64,000 nt of DNA from Aquitalea magnusonii. GTDB taxonomy: Bacteria > Pseudomonadota > Gammaproteobacteria > Burkholderiales > Chromobacteriaceae. The notes under the pieces were generated by a model, which saw only the letters and a program-made list of their open reading frames with translations, did not search any database and had not been told where the DNA came from. Of this stretch, positions 54,712 to 63,128 are shown piece by piece (within the stretch, counting starts at the first letter, position 1; each line of letters starts with the position of its first letter). The DNA lies in NCBI RefSeq assembly GCF_003202035.1, contig NZ_QJKC01000015.1:55375-119374 (forward strand). Direction: 5' to 3'. Position numbers and translations under genes: made by a program.

Positions 54712-55629
54712 TCAGCCCTCCAGCACGGTCAGCCCCGGGAGCGTGGCAAAGCTGCGCTCCCGCACCGTGGCGAGAAAATCCTGCATATAGGCTAGCCCGG
54801 CATCCTCGCTGCGCAAGGCTGCGTACAATTCGCTGCTCAGCCCCTGCTCGCCGATCTGCCGCGCCACCACATAGCCGCGCTCCAGATACGGCTTGACCGC
54901 CCAGAACGGCAGGGCCGCCACACCGCGCCGGCTGGCCACCAGCTGAATGATGGCCACCGTCAGCTCGCTGGTACGGCGCAACGGGCTCACCCCGGCCGGC
55001 AGCAGTACCTTGCGCCATAAATCCAGCATCTCGTCCGGCACCGGATAGTGAATCAGTGTTTCCGCGGCAAAATCCTGCGCCTGCCACACCTTTTTGGCGG
55101 CCAGCGGATGATCACGCGCCACAATGCCCACCATTTCATAGGCAAACAAGGGCTGGTGGACGATGCCGGCCTGCGGCTCGGCTTCCGACACGATGGCCAG
55201 GTCGGCGCGCCGCGTCAGCAACAGCCCCACCGGGTCGGCATGAAAACCGGAAACAATGTCCAGCTCCACCGCCGGCCAGTGCTGGCGAAAGCTGTCCATG
55301 GCCGGCATCAGCCAGTCGAAACAGGTGTGGCACTCCACCGCCACCCGCAGCTCCCCTGCCTCGCCCTGGCGGATGCGCGCCACCTCGCGCTCGGCCGCGG
55401 CCACCTTGTCCAGCACCTCGCGCGCCAGCGCCAGCAGACGCTCGCCCGCCAGGGTAAAGCGCAGCGGCTGGGTTTTGCGTTCAAACAAGGGCTGCTGGTA
55501 ATAAGCCTCCAGCTGCTTCAGCTGATGCGACAGGGCCGACTGGGTGAGAAACACCCGCTCGGCCGCCAGCGACACACTGCCGGTTTCCTGCAGGGCAAGC
55601 AGGGTGCGCAGATGACGTAGTTCCAGCAT
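54712..55629 (-). CDS. metR: LysR-family regulator MetR
   Basis: 305 residues from ATG 55629. HTH 'MLELRHLRTLLALQETGSVSLAAERVFLTQSALSHQLKQLEAYYQQPLFERKTQPLRFTLAGERLL' is characteristic of MetR; the effector domain contains 'RVAVECHTCFDWLMPAMDSFRQHWP'. It activates metE and other methionine genes with homocysteine as co-activator. Divergent from metE with a MetR box in the gap. Confidence 0.95.
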   Translation of the reverse strand: MLELRHLRTLLALQETGSVSLAAERVFLTQSALSHQLKQLEAYYQQPLFERKTQPLRFTLAGERLLALAREVLDKVAAAEREVARIRQGEAGELRVAVECHTCFDWLMPAMDSFRQHWPAVELDIVSGFHADPVGLLLTRRADLAIVSEAEPQAGIVHQPLFAYEMVGIVARDHPLAAKKVWQAQDFAAETLIHYPVPDEMLDLWRKVLLPAGVSPLRRTSELTVAIIQLVASRRGVAALPFWAVKPYLERGYVVARQIGEQGLSSELYAALRSEDAGLAYMQDFLATVRERSFATLPGLTVLEG

Positions 55630-55651
55630 GGCATGGGCCTTCCGACAAACA

Positions 55652-55664
55652 TGAATTAAATTCA
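55652..55664. promoter_or_regulatory. MetR box between metR and metE
   Basis: TGAATTAAATTCA is an exact TGAA-n5-TTCA MetR site. A weaker TGAGTTTGAATCA follows at 55683-55695, 31 bp downstream. Confidence 0.8.
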
Positions 55665-55744
55665 TTCAAAACAACAAAAAAATGAGTTTGAATCATACAG
55701 CAGATTCACCGATGCTGGGAGCACTGACAGACAAGGACTCCGAC

Positions 55745-58030
55745 ATGACCACACTGCACCTGGCCGGCTTTCCCCGCATCGGCGCCAAACGCGAACTGAA
55801 ACAACTGCTGGAAGACTTCTGGCAAGGCCAGATTGACGAGGCCGCCTTGCAACAAGGCGCCCGCACGCTGCGCCAGCGCCATTGGCTGCTACAGAAGGGC
55901 GCCGGCATCCAGCTGTCGCCCGTGGGGGATTTTTCGCTATACGACCATGTGCTGGATGCACAGATCCTGGTGGGCGCCATTCCGGCCCGCTTCGGCTTTG
56001 ACCCTGCCCGGCTGGACAGCGCGCAATACTTCCAGCTGGCGCGCGGCAATAGCCGCCAGCCGGCGCTGGAAATGACCAAATGGTTTGATACCAACTACCA
56101 CTACCTGGTACCGGAATGGCAGGCGGATACCGCCTTCAGCGCCAACCCCGCCCCGCTGCTGGCCCAGCTGGCCGAAGCGCAGGCGCTGGGCATCCAGGCC
56201 AAACCGGTAGTGATCGGGCCGCTCACCCTGCTGTGGCTGGGCAAATGCAAGGGCGGCGATTTTGACCGTCTGCAATTGCTGCCGGACCTGCTGGCCTGCT
56301 ATGAACAGATCCTCCAGCAACTGGCTGCCGCTGGCGTGAGCTGGGTACAGCTGAACGAACCCATCCTGGCGCTGGACCTGCCCGCCGACTGGCTGGCCGC
56401 CTTTGCCCCGGCCTATCAGCAGCTGGCTGCCAGCAGCCCGCTCCAGCTATTGCTGGCCACTTACTTTGGCAGCGTGGCCCGGCATGCCGCGCTATTGCAC
56501 AGCCTGCCGGTCGCCGGCCTGCATCTGGACCTGGTCCGCGCGCCGGAGCAACTGGCCCACTTCATGCAGCAGTGGCCGGATGACAAGGTGCTGTCTGCCG
56601 GCGCGGTGGACGGGCGCAATGTCTGGCGCAGCGATCTGAGCGCCTTGCTGGCACAGCTGGAGCCGGTGGCGGCACAACTGGGCGAGCGCCTGTGGCTGGC
56701 CCCCAGCTGCTCGCTGCTGCACAGCCCTTTCGATTTGGCCGCGGAAACCGAAATGGATGCCGACATCCGCAGCTGGCTGGCCTTTGCCGTGCAAAGACTG
56801 AACGAGCTGAAGCTGCTGCAGCGCGGGCTGGAGCAGGGCCGTGCCAGCATCAGTAACGAACTGCAGTCCAGCGACCATGTGCAGGCACAGCGCCGCAGCA
56901 GCCCGCTGATTCACCGGCCAGCCGTGCAGCAGCGTCTGGCCTCACTGCCAGCCGGTGCCGACCAGCGCCCCCTGCCCTTTGCCCGACGCATTGCCCTGCA
57001 GCAGGCCGGGCTCAAGCTGCCATTGCTGCCCACCACCACCATCGGCTCTTTCCCGCAAACCGCCAGCATTCGCAGCGCACGGGCGGCCTTCAAGCGCGGC
57101 GAACTGGATGCAGCCGCCTACGAGCAGGCCATGCAGGAAGAAATTGCGCTGGCGATCCGCCGTCAGGAAGCACTGGGGCTGGATGTACTGGTCCACGGCG
57201 AAGCCGAGCGCAACGACATGGTGGAATACTTTGGCGAACAGCTGGAAGGCTTTGCCTTTACCCGGCTGGGCTGGGTGCAGAGCTATGGCAGCCGCTGCGT
57301 CAAACCACCCATCATCGTCGGCGATGTGGCCCGGCCGCAGCCGATGACCGTGCGCTGGGCCGTCTATGCACAAAGCCTGAGCACGCGCCCGGTAAAAGGC
57401 ATGCTCACCGGGCCGGTCACCATGCTGCAATGGAGCTTTGTCCGCAATGATGTACCACGCAGCACGGTCTGCCGGCAGATTGCCCTGGCACTGAACGAAG
57501 AGGTGCTGGATCTGGAAAACTCCGGCATCCGCATCATCCAGATCGACGAGCCGGCCATTCGCGAAGGGCTGCCCCTGCAGCAGGCACAGCAAGCGGCTTA
57601 TCTGCAGTGGGCGGGCGAGGCTTTCCGCCTGTGCAGCTGGCGCATTGATGACAGCACCCAGATTCACACCCATATGTGCTACTCGGAATTCGGCGACATC
57701 CTGCCGCAGATTGCCGCACTGGATGCCGATGTGATCACCATCGAAACCTCGCGCTCCGACATGGCCTTGCTGCAGGATTTTGCCGAGTTCCGCTACCCCA
57801 ATGACATCGGCCCCGGGGTGTACGACATCCACAGCCCGCGCGTGCCAGCCGAGGCTGAAATGGCAGCCCTGCTGGACAAGGCCTTGCAGGTGATTCCGGC
57901 CGAACGCTTGTGGGTCAACCCCGATTGCGGACTGAAAACCCGTGGCTGGCCAGAGGTGGAGGCCGCGCTGGGCAATATGGTGAGTGTGGCGAAAAGGCTG
58001 CGCCAGCAGCTGGCGCTCCGGCTTAGCTAA
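55745..58030 (+). CDS. metE: Cobalamin-independent methionine synthase
   Basis: 761 residues from ATG 55745. Transfers a methyl group from 5-methyl-THF-triglutamate to homocysteine. N-terminal '[23 protein letters not shown]', linker, and the catalytic C-terminal barrel with '[23 protein letters not shown]', '[24 protein letters not shown]', '[16 protein letters not shown]', '[10 protein letters not shown]', and the zinc ligands in 'HTHMCYSEF' and '[12 protein letters not shown]'. Controlled by the divergent metR. A UUCG terminator follows. Confidence 0.98.
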   Translation: MTTLHLAGFPRIGAKRELKQLLEDFWQGQIDEAALQQGARTLRQRHWLLQKGAGIQLSPVGDFSLYDHVLDAQILVGAIPARFGFDPARLDSAQYFQLARGNSRQPALEMTKWFDTNYHYLVPEWQADTAFSANPAPLLAQLAEAQALGIQAKPVVIGPLTLLWLGKCKGGDFDRLQLLPDLLACYEQILQQLAAAGVSWVQLNEPILALDLPADWLAAFAPAYQQLAASSPLQLLLATYFGSVARHAALLHSLPVAGLHLDLVRAPEQLAHFMQQWPDDKVLSAGAVDGRNVWRSDLSALLAQLEPVAAQLGERLWLAPSCSLLHSPFDLAAETEMDADIRSWLAFAVQRLNELKLLQRGLEQGRASISNELQSSDHVQAQRRSSPLIHRPAVQQRLASLPAGADQRPLPFARRIALQQAGLKLPLLPTTTIGSFPQTASIRSARAAFKRGELDAAAYEQAMQEEIALAIRRQEALGLDVLVHGEAERNDMVEYFGEQLEGFAFTRLGWVQSYGSRCVKPPIIVGDVARPQPMTVRWAVYAQSLSTRPVKGMLTGPVTMLQWSFVRNDVPRSTVCRQIALALNEEVLDLENSGIRIIQIDEPAIREGLPLQQAQQAAYLQWAGEAFRLCSWRIDDSTQIHTHMCYSEFGDILPQIAALDADVITIETSRSDMALLQDFAEFRYPNDIGPGVYDIHSPRVPAEAEMAALLDKALQVIPAERLWVNPDCGLKTRGWPEVEAALGNMVSVAKRLRQQLALRLS

Positions 58031-58125
58031 CCGTCATTCATTGCAATTACTAAAAAGTATTTTTAATATTTATTTACCAAGACTCTCTCTCAGGGCCAGT
58101 GCGGCCCGCTTGGTACCCGCTGATC

Positions 58126-58152
58126 AGGGCTCCTTCGGGAGCCCTCTTTTTT
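58126..58152 (+). terminator. Terminator of metE
   Basis: AGGGCTCC, UUCG-type tetraloop TTCG, GGAGCCCT, followed by CTTTTTT. Confidence 0.9.
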
Positions 58153-58285
58153 GCAGACCAGCACCAGCCGCTGGCACCCGGCCAGCGGGCAAGCGCTTAT
58201 GCCCCCCACCGGCCCGACCGGCACGCTCCTGGAAAAAATACTCCTGGTCATATAAAATGCCGGAAAATTAACAAGGAGTAGCACA

Positions 58286-59137
58286 TTGGCCGAATCCTGC
58301 AGCGACCGCCTGAATGCCTTGCTGCATCACTTCCCGGTGCACGCGCGCCTGTTTCACGCCGGCACCCTGTGCGGCATCAACGATTTCTCTGCCGCCGGCG
58401 CAGGTGGACAGCTGCATCTGGTCCGGGCCGGAGCCATGGAAATCATTCATCCGGGCCAGCCCAGCCTGCAGGTGAAGGTGCCCAGCCTGCTGCTCTATCC
58501 CCGGCCCATGGCCCGTCGTTTCATCAGCGATCCGCAGCACCCTGCCGATCTGACCTGTGCCGAGCTGCATTTTGCCGGCGGCAGCGATAACCCTATCGTC
58601 AGCGGCTTGCCGGAGATGATCTGCCTGCCACTGGAGACGATTGATGGGGCCGCGCCGGTGCTGGCACTGCTGTTCGAGGAGGCCTTCAGCGAGCGCTGCG
58701 GCCGCCACGCCCTGATCGACAAGCTGTTCGAAGTACTGCTGATCCAGCTGCTGCGGCAACTGATGGAAAGCGAGCAGATCAATGGCGGCATGCTGGCTGG
58801 CCTGTCTCACCCCAAATTGCGCAAGGCGCTGGTGGCGATGCACGAGCAGCCAGGGCAGGAATGGTCGCTGGATGCGCTGGCCCACATCGCCGGCATGTCG
58901 CGCAGCGTGTTTGCCAGCAGCTTTCGCCAGGCGGTCGGCTGCACGCCGGGCGCCTATCTGCAGAGCTGGCGCGTCCGGCTGACACAGCAGGCCTTGCGCC
59001 GCGGCGAGTCCTTGAAGATGATCGCCATGGCCGTGGGCTATGGCAGTGAAGCGGCACTGTCACGCGCATTCAAGGCACAGTGCGGGCTGAGTCCCCGCGA
59101 GTGGCGGCAGCTGCGCGAGCAGGATACGCCCGGCTGA
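58286..59137 (+). CDS. AraC-family transcriptional regulator (cupin_6 N-domain)
   Basis: 283 residues from TTG 58286; AAGGAG at 58273-58278 lies 7 nt upstream and no ATG fits. N-terminal cupin_6 domain ('LFHAGTLCGINDFSAAGAGGQLHLVRAGAMEIIHPGQPSLQVKVPSLLLYPRPMARRF'), C-terminal double HTH ('EWSLDALAHIAGMSRSVFASSFRQAVGCTPGAYLQSWRVRLTQQALRRGESLKMIAMAVGYGSEAALSRAFKAQCGLSPREWR'). Its effector and targets are unknown. It is separated from metE by a terminator. Confidence 0.9.
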   Translation: MAESCSDRLNALLHHFPVHARLFHAGTLCGINDFSAAGAGGQLHLVRAGAMEIIHPGQPSLQVKVPSLLLYPRPMARRFISDPQHPADLTCAELHFAGGSDNPIVSGLPEMICLPLETIDGAAPVLALLFEEAFSERCGRHALIDKLFEVLLIQLLRQLMESEQINGGMLAGLSHPKLRKALVAMHEQPGQEWSLDALAHIAGMSRSVFASSFRQAVGCTPGAYLQSWRVRLTQQALRRGESLKMIAMAVGYGSEAALSRAFKAQCGLSPREWRQLREQDTPG

Positions 59138-59189
59138 CTTCGCCCCACCCGCCAGACGGCGGGGGGACTGGCCATGCAGCAGACAGCAA

Positions 59190-59211
59190 AAAGCCCCTCG
59201 CAAGGGGCTAT
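59190..59211. terminator. Hairpin between the AraC gene and sixA
   Basis: AGCCCCT, loop CGCA, AGGGGCT with A5 on the left side. This suits the minus-strand sixA transcript less its distance (26 nt past the stop). Confidence 0.65.
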
Positions 59212-59235
59212 CTCAGGCAGGCAAGGCCCTGACAC

Positions 59236-59694
59236 TCAAGGCTTGAGCATGCTCGGGGTCATCATCACCTTCAGGCGCACCTGTTCCAGCTCGTGACGCA
59301 CCCGGTGATTCAACCACCACACCGAACCTTTTTTCACGCTCCACAACAGCGGCTGCTCACCCAGCAACTGTGCCGACAGGCGGCCGATATACGGCTGATG
59401 GCCAACCAGCACGATGGTCTTGCCCGCTTCCGGCCAGTTCACCGCTTTCAATACCTGCTCGACCGATGCATCCGGATTCAGCTCCGGCAAGACGGTAAAG
59501 CGCTTGCTCAGCAGCGCAGCGGTCTGCTGCGAACGTTTGGCTTCCGATGCCAGCAGGAGGAAATCCTCCGGCAGGCGGTCGCGCAGCCACTGGGCCATCT
59601 GGCTGGCTTGTTGCTGGCCATTGCGGGTCAGCGCCCGCGCCAGATCATCAGAACCTTCTTCCGCTTCGGCATGACGCCACAGGATCAGATCCAT
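59236..59694 (-). CDS. sixA: Phosphohistidine phosphatase SixA
   Basis: 152 residues, histidine-phosphatase (phosphoglycerate-mutase-like) fold. The Arg-His pair is in 'MDLILWRHAEAEEGSDDLARALTRNGQQQASQMAQWL', with 'LASEAKRSQQTAALLSKRF' and the second His in 'TIVLVGHQPYIGRLSAQLLG'. In E. coli SixA removes phosphate from His in phosphorelays and the nitrogen PTS. Alone here. Confidence 0.93.
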   Translation of the reverse strand: MDLILWRHAEAEEGSDDLARALTRNGQQQASQMAQWLRDRLPEDFLLLASEAKRSQQTAALLSKRFTVLPELNPDASVEQVLKAVNWPEAGKTIVLVGHQPYIGRLSAQLLGEQPLLWSVKKGSVWWLNHRVRHELEQVRLKVMMTPSMLKP

Positions 59695-59896
59695 TTTTTA
59701 CCTCCGTTATTGTTGTTGGCGCTTGACCAGGCTGCAGCGCGGGACCAGCTCAGCGGCCATGGCACGACAAATCGCAGTGCACTGCGCCTGTCGCCGCTGC
59801 CGCTATCCATCCCGTGCCCATCCACCTGCGGCAAGACTGACAGCGCAGCCTACACCAGGCTTGTGTCAGCCGCATGTCGGACAAACACTTATGCGG

Positions 59897-60610
59897 CTAG
59901 TGCAGCAACGGTGCCAGCAAGGGCACCAGAATGGCGGTGACTACCCCATTAAGCCCCATCGCCAGCCCGGCGAAAGCGCCGGCAGTCTCTGACAACTGGA
60001 ACACCCGTGCCGTTCCGATGCCGTGTGCCGAAATACCGGTGGCCGTGCCCAGCACCATGTCGTCGCCCATGCCCAGCAAGGAAAACAGCGGCTTGACGAT
60101 GACCGCACCGAAAATGCCAGACAAAATCACAAACATGGCCGACAGCTCGGGAATACCGCCAATGCCCTGCGACACGCTCATGGCAATCGGCGTGGTCACC
60201 GCACGCGTGGTCAGCGACAGCAATACCTGCTGCGGCAATTGCAGCAGCCAGCCCACCCCGACCGCACTGACAATGCCGACCAGCCCGCCAAACACGATGG
60301 TGATGGCCAGGGGGCCGGCGGCACGCTTCAGCCGCGACAGATTACCGTACAGCGGCACCGCCAGCGCCACCGTGGCCGGGCCCAGCAGCATCTGCACCAT
60401 CACCCCGCCCTTCATGTAGTCGCGGTAGCTGGTGCCGGTGGCCAACAGCCAGCCCAGCAGCAACAGCACACCGATCAGCACCGGGTTGGACAGCGGATGG
60501 CCGTGGCAGCGCCGGTTGAACAACACCGCCAGCTTGTAGGCCAGCAAGGTGACAAACACCCCGCTCAAGGGCGACGTACGCAGCACCTCCACGGCAGCCA
60601 TGGGATTCAT
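59897..60610 (-). CDS. lrgB: LrgB/CidB-family membrane protein
   Basis: 237 residues from ATG 60610; about seven membrane segments. Family features 'LSNPVLIGVLLLLGWLLATGTSYRDYMKGGVMVQMLLGPATVALAVPLYGNL', 'LSLTTRAVTTPIAMSVSQGIGGIPELSAMFVILSGIFGAVI' and 'ATGISAHGIGTARVFQLSETAGAFAGLAMGLNGV'. It is the partner of the upstream CidA/LrgA protein (4-nt overlap). The pair is holin/antiholin-like in Staphylococcus; metabolite (pyruvate or glycolate) transport is known for relatives (PlgG in plants, PftAB). Glycolate/glyoxylate chemistry elsewhere in the window makes transport worth considering. Confidence 0.92.
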   Translation of the reverse strand: MNPMAAVEVLRTSPLSGVFVTLLAYKLAVLFNRRCHGHPLSNPVLIGVLLLLGWLLATGTSYRDYMKGGVMVQMLLGPATVALAVPLYGNLSRLKRAAGPLAITIVFGGLVGIVSAVGVGWLLQLPQQVLLSLTTRAVTTPIAMSVSQGIGGIPELSAMFVILSGIFGAVIVKPLFSLLGMGDDMVLGTATGISAHGIGTARVFQLSETAGAFAGLAMGLNGVVTAILVPLLAPLLH

Positions 60611-60963
60611 GCCTCCTCCTTGTGCCGGTGACGCGCCAGCAGCAACTTCAGCAACAGGCCGGGCAGCAGCAGGGTCAGGATGGTGGAAGCGGCCAGCACC
60701 ACCAGCAATTGCCAGCCGAAACCGGCCAGCAGATCGCGATAGGCCAGCACCGCGGCGCCGGCAGGAATGAACAGCAGCGACAGATGGGACAGAAAGCGCG
60801 GCACATTCTGCTTCATGCTTTCCGGCACCGACTTGCGCGCAGCCAGCGTGCAAAACAGCAGCAACATACCCAGCACCGGGCCGGGCAAGGGCAGGGAAAA
60901 ACTACGGCTGATCAGCTCGCCAGCCAGCTGGTAACCCACCAGCCACAACAGGGTTTCTATCAT
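60607..60963 (-). CDS. lrgA: CidA/LrgA-family membrane protein
   Basis: 118 residues from ATG 60963; four membrane segments. 'LLWLVGYQLAGELISRSFSLPLPGPVLGMLLLFCTLAARKSVPESMKQNVPRFLSHLSLLFIPAGAAVLAY' is the CidA/LrgA signature with the LP-x-P-G-x-x-x-G motif. Overlaps lrgB by 4 nt. Whether it is a CidA or an LrgA cannot be told from sequence. Divergent from ubiC with 170 bp between. Confidence 0.92.
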   Translation of the reverse strand: MIETLLWLVGYQLAGELISRSFSLPLPGPVLGMLLLFCTLAARKSVPESMKQNVPRFLSHLSLLFIPAGAAVLAYRDLLAGFGWQLLVVLAASTILTLLLPGLLLKLLLARHRHKEEA

Positions 60964-61133
60964 GGGCATCATTCCGCCTGCAGCAGCGCGCCACCACAAG
61001 CCAGGCCATCGGCCAACATCGGGCTTTCATCATACCTGCGGCTGCTGCAGCGCGGTATAAACAGACAAGGCCATTGTCGTATTACTGTCAACAAACAGGA
61101 CAAGCCTTGTCCGGCTTTGGCATAATGCGCGCC

Positions 61134-61655
61134 ATGATTCAGGATACACACTGGCTGCCGCAGCCCCCCGACCTTGCCCCCGGCCTGCTGGCCTTCGTCA
61201 GCGAAGCCGGCTCGCTGACCGAGCGGCTGCTGGCCACCGGCCACCGCTTCGGCGTGCAGGTATTGTCACAAGGCGCAAGCCCGGCCAACCCGGACGAGCC
61301 CGCCCTGCTTGCCCTGCCAGCCGACAGCCTGCTGTATGCCCGCCATGTGCTGCTGACCCTGGATGACACCCCGGTGGTGTACGCGCGCAGCATTGCCCGG
61401 CTGGACTGCCCGGTGTGGCAGCCCATTCTGGACCGTGGCAGCCGCTCGCTCGGACTCACCCTGTTTGGCGGCCTGCCGCAGCTGCAGCGCGGCCCGCTGC
61501 ACTATCAGCAACTGGGGCCGGCCCATCCCCTGCATCAGGCCTGTGCAAGCGATAGCACCAGCCTGACGGCACGGCGCTGCCGCTTTGTGCTGGATGAAGC
61601 CCCGATGGTGGTGTGCGAGGTGTTCCTGCCCGCCCTGAAAGATTTTGCCCGATGA
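61134..61655 (+). CDS. ubiC: Chorismate pyruvate-lyase
   Basis: First step of ubiquinone synthesis: chorismate to 4-hydroxybenzoate and pyruvate. 173 residues from ATG 61134 (an in-frame ATG at 61125 is possible). Family features: 'GSLTERLLATGHRFGVQVLSQG', 'LLYARHVLLTLDDTPVVYARSIARLDC', 'RGSRSLGLTLFG' and 'ARRCRFVLDEAPMVVCEVFLP'. Overlaps ubiA by 4 nt, the usual ubiCA arrangement. Confidence 0.93.
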   Translation: MIQDTHWLPQPPDLAPGLLAFVSEAGSLTERLLATGHRFGVQVLSQGASPANPDEPALLALPADSLLYARHVLLTLDDTPVVYARSIARLDCPVWQPILDRGSRSLGLTLFGGLPQLQRGPLHYQQLGPAHPLHQACASDSTSLTARRCRFVLDEAPMVVCEVFLPALKDFAR

Positions 61656-62524
61656 CGCTTGATGCCCTGAAAGACCGCTACACCGTTTACAAGCAGCTGA
61701 TGCGCATGGACAAGCCCATCGGCACCCTGCTGCTGCTGTGGCCCACGCTGTGGGGACTGTGGATAGCCGGCAACGGCAAGCCGGACCCGCTGGTGGTGCT
61801 GATCTTCGTGGTCGGCACCTTCCTGATGCGCTCGGCTGGCTGCGTCATCAACGACTATGCCGATCGCCACTACGACATGCATGTGGAGCGCACCAGCCAG
61901 CGCCCGTTTGCCCGTGGTGCGGTGACCGAGCGTGAAGCGCTGTGGCTGGCGCTGGCGCTGGCCATCATCTCTTTCCTGCTGATCCTGCCGCTGAACCGGC
62001 TGACCTGGCTGATGAGTGTGCCAGCGGTTTTCGTGGCCGCCAGCTACCCCTTCACCAAGCGCTTCTTCCCCATGCCGCAGGCTTATCTGGGCATTGCCTT
62101 TTCCTTTGGCATCCCCATGGCCTTTGCCGCGCTCAACAATCACGTCCCCGCGCTGGCCTGGCTGCTGCTGGTGGCCAATGCCTTCTGGACCGTGGCCTAC
62201 GATACAGCTTATGCCATGGCCGACAAGCCGGATGACCTGAAAATCGGCATCAAGACCTCAGCCATCACCTTTGGCGATCACGACGTCACCGGCATCATGC
62301 TGTGCCACGCCGTGTTCATCCTCATGATGGCGGGCATAGGCTGGCAGCTGGCACTGGGCTGGCCTTTCTTTACCGCGCTGGCCATCTGCCTGGGCTTGAT
62401 TGCCAAGCAGTACCGGGAAATCCGCACCCGCGACCGCGGGCTGTGTTTCAAGGCTTTTCTGGACAATAACCGCGTCGGTGCGGTGCTGATGGCGGGCATT
62501 GTGCTGAGCTATTTGTTGAAGTGA
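61652..62524 (+). CDS. ubiA: 4-hydroxybenzoate octaprenyltransferase
   Basis: 290 residues from ATG 61652. Inner-membrane prenyltransferase with about nine segments. The two Asp-rich motifs are 'NDYADRHYDMHVERTSQRPFARG' and 'YDTAYAMADKPDDLKIGIKTSAITFG'. It attaches the polyprenyl tail to 4-hydroxybenzoate. No terminator is evident after it; the repeat-rich region starts within 20 nt of the stop. Confidence 0.96.
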   Translation: MTLDALKDRYTVYKQLMRMDKPIGTLLLLWPTLWGLWIAGNGKPDPLVVLIFVVGTFLMRSAGCVINDYADRHYDMHVERTSQRPFARGAVTEREALWLALALAIISFLLILPLNRLTWLMSVPAVFVAASYPFTKRFFPMPQAYLGIAFSFGIPMAFAALNNHVPALAWLLLVANAFWTVAYDTAYAMADKPDDLKIGIKTSAITFGDHDVTGIMLCHAVFILMMAGIGWQLALGWPFFTALAICLGLIAKQYREIRTRDRGLCFKAFLDNNRVGAVLMAGIVLSYLLK

Positions 62525-62543
62525 TGGTGTACCCGGCCGCGGT

Positions 62544-62570
62544 ATTGCCGCTTCCGCGCGGCGAACGGGG
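62544..62570. repeat. Partial copy of the terminal repeat
   Basis: The first 27 nt of the GC-rich core (ATTGCCGCTTCCGCG... to CGGGG) match 62682-62708 almost exactly. It lies directly after ubiA. Confidence 0.75.
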
Positions 62571-62655
62571 AGTGGAGTGACCTCGGTGCGGTGCTTATCT
62601 GCTTAAGCGCAGCAGTCGGAGTCCGATTGCCGATACGTAGTAAATACAGGTTTGT

Positions 62656-62772
62656 ATCCGCTCACGCGGATGATCTTTTGCATTGCCGCTTCCGCGCGGC
62701 GAACGGGAAAGAGGGCTTGCCTGGCCAAGCCCTCCTTCACCTCCAAGGCCACCCCACAAGCATGGCCTGCGG
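62656..62772. repeat. Terminal repeat, copy 1
   Basis: About 117 bp, near-identical to 63387-63501. It starts with a small ATCCGC-n2-3-GCGGAT palindrome and has a perfect 9-bp hairpin GAGGGCTTG/CAAGCCCTC (loop CCTGGC). It ends ATGGCCTGCGG. No long ORF is believable across it. Confidence 0.88.
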
Positions 62773-62962
62773 CTGCCCGCCAGGGCCCGTCGGCGCGTCT
62801 GTGCGGTACTTCCCCTGCAAGCAAGGTCCTGCTCACCTTCCCCTTCGGGCAGTTTCCATACCCTCCCCCCATCACTACAGTGTCCCGTTGGTGCTCAACA
62901 CACCCCCAACACGGCTGCCGCATCCGTTAGTCTTGCGGCATTTTTACGTCCATCGGTTTTGT

Positions 62963-63120
62963 CATTGTCCGTTTTTGCGGACAATGCGCAGCTTATGGTC
63001 GGGTAGCGCGCAGCCATGCAATACCTGGGAAACCAGGAAAAGCTGTGGGCCGTGTTGGCGGTGTTGAAGTGCCCGACCACCCTCTCAACAGGGGTGACTT
63101 TCAACGGTCCAACATCAAGG
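62963..63120 (+). ncRNA. C4-antisense-RNA-like structured leader
   Basis: Elements in order: a 9-bp perfect hairpin CATTGTCCG/CGGACAATG (62963-62986); an 8-bp closing stem TGGTCGGG (62996-63003) with CCCGACCA (63072-63079); inside it the hairpin CCTGG-GAAA-CCAGG (63024-63037) with a GNRA tetraloop; and an internal strand TGTTGG...GTTGAA (63053-63068) that can pair with TTCAAC...CCAACA (63100-63114) just ahead of the next ORF's ribosome binding site. This layout resembles C4 antisense RNA of phages P1/P7, which silences the antirepressor downstream. The identification is by architecture, not by a covariance search. Confidence 0.55.
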
Positions 63121-63128
63121 CAAGTACC

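Larger units (their letters stand above)
62525..63128. other. Repeat and RNA-rich intergenic region after ubiA
   Basis: A 604-bp stretch without a supported protein gene. It contains the partial repeat (62544-62570), repeat copy 1 (62656-62772), about 150 bp with nothing recognisable (62790-62940), and the structured C4-like segment (62963-63120). The open frame at 62652-62930 translates the repeat itself and is not taken as a gene. Confidence 0.7.

Noticed and set aside
62652..62930. Plus-strand ORF over repeat copy 1
   Set aside because: It reads the repeat itself, which also occurs inside another frame; no box, no domain.
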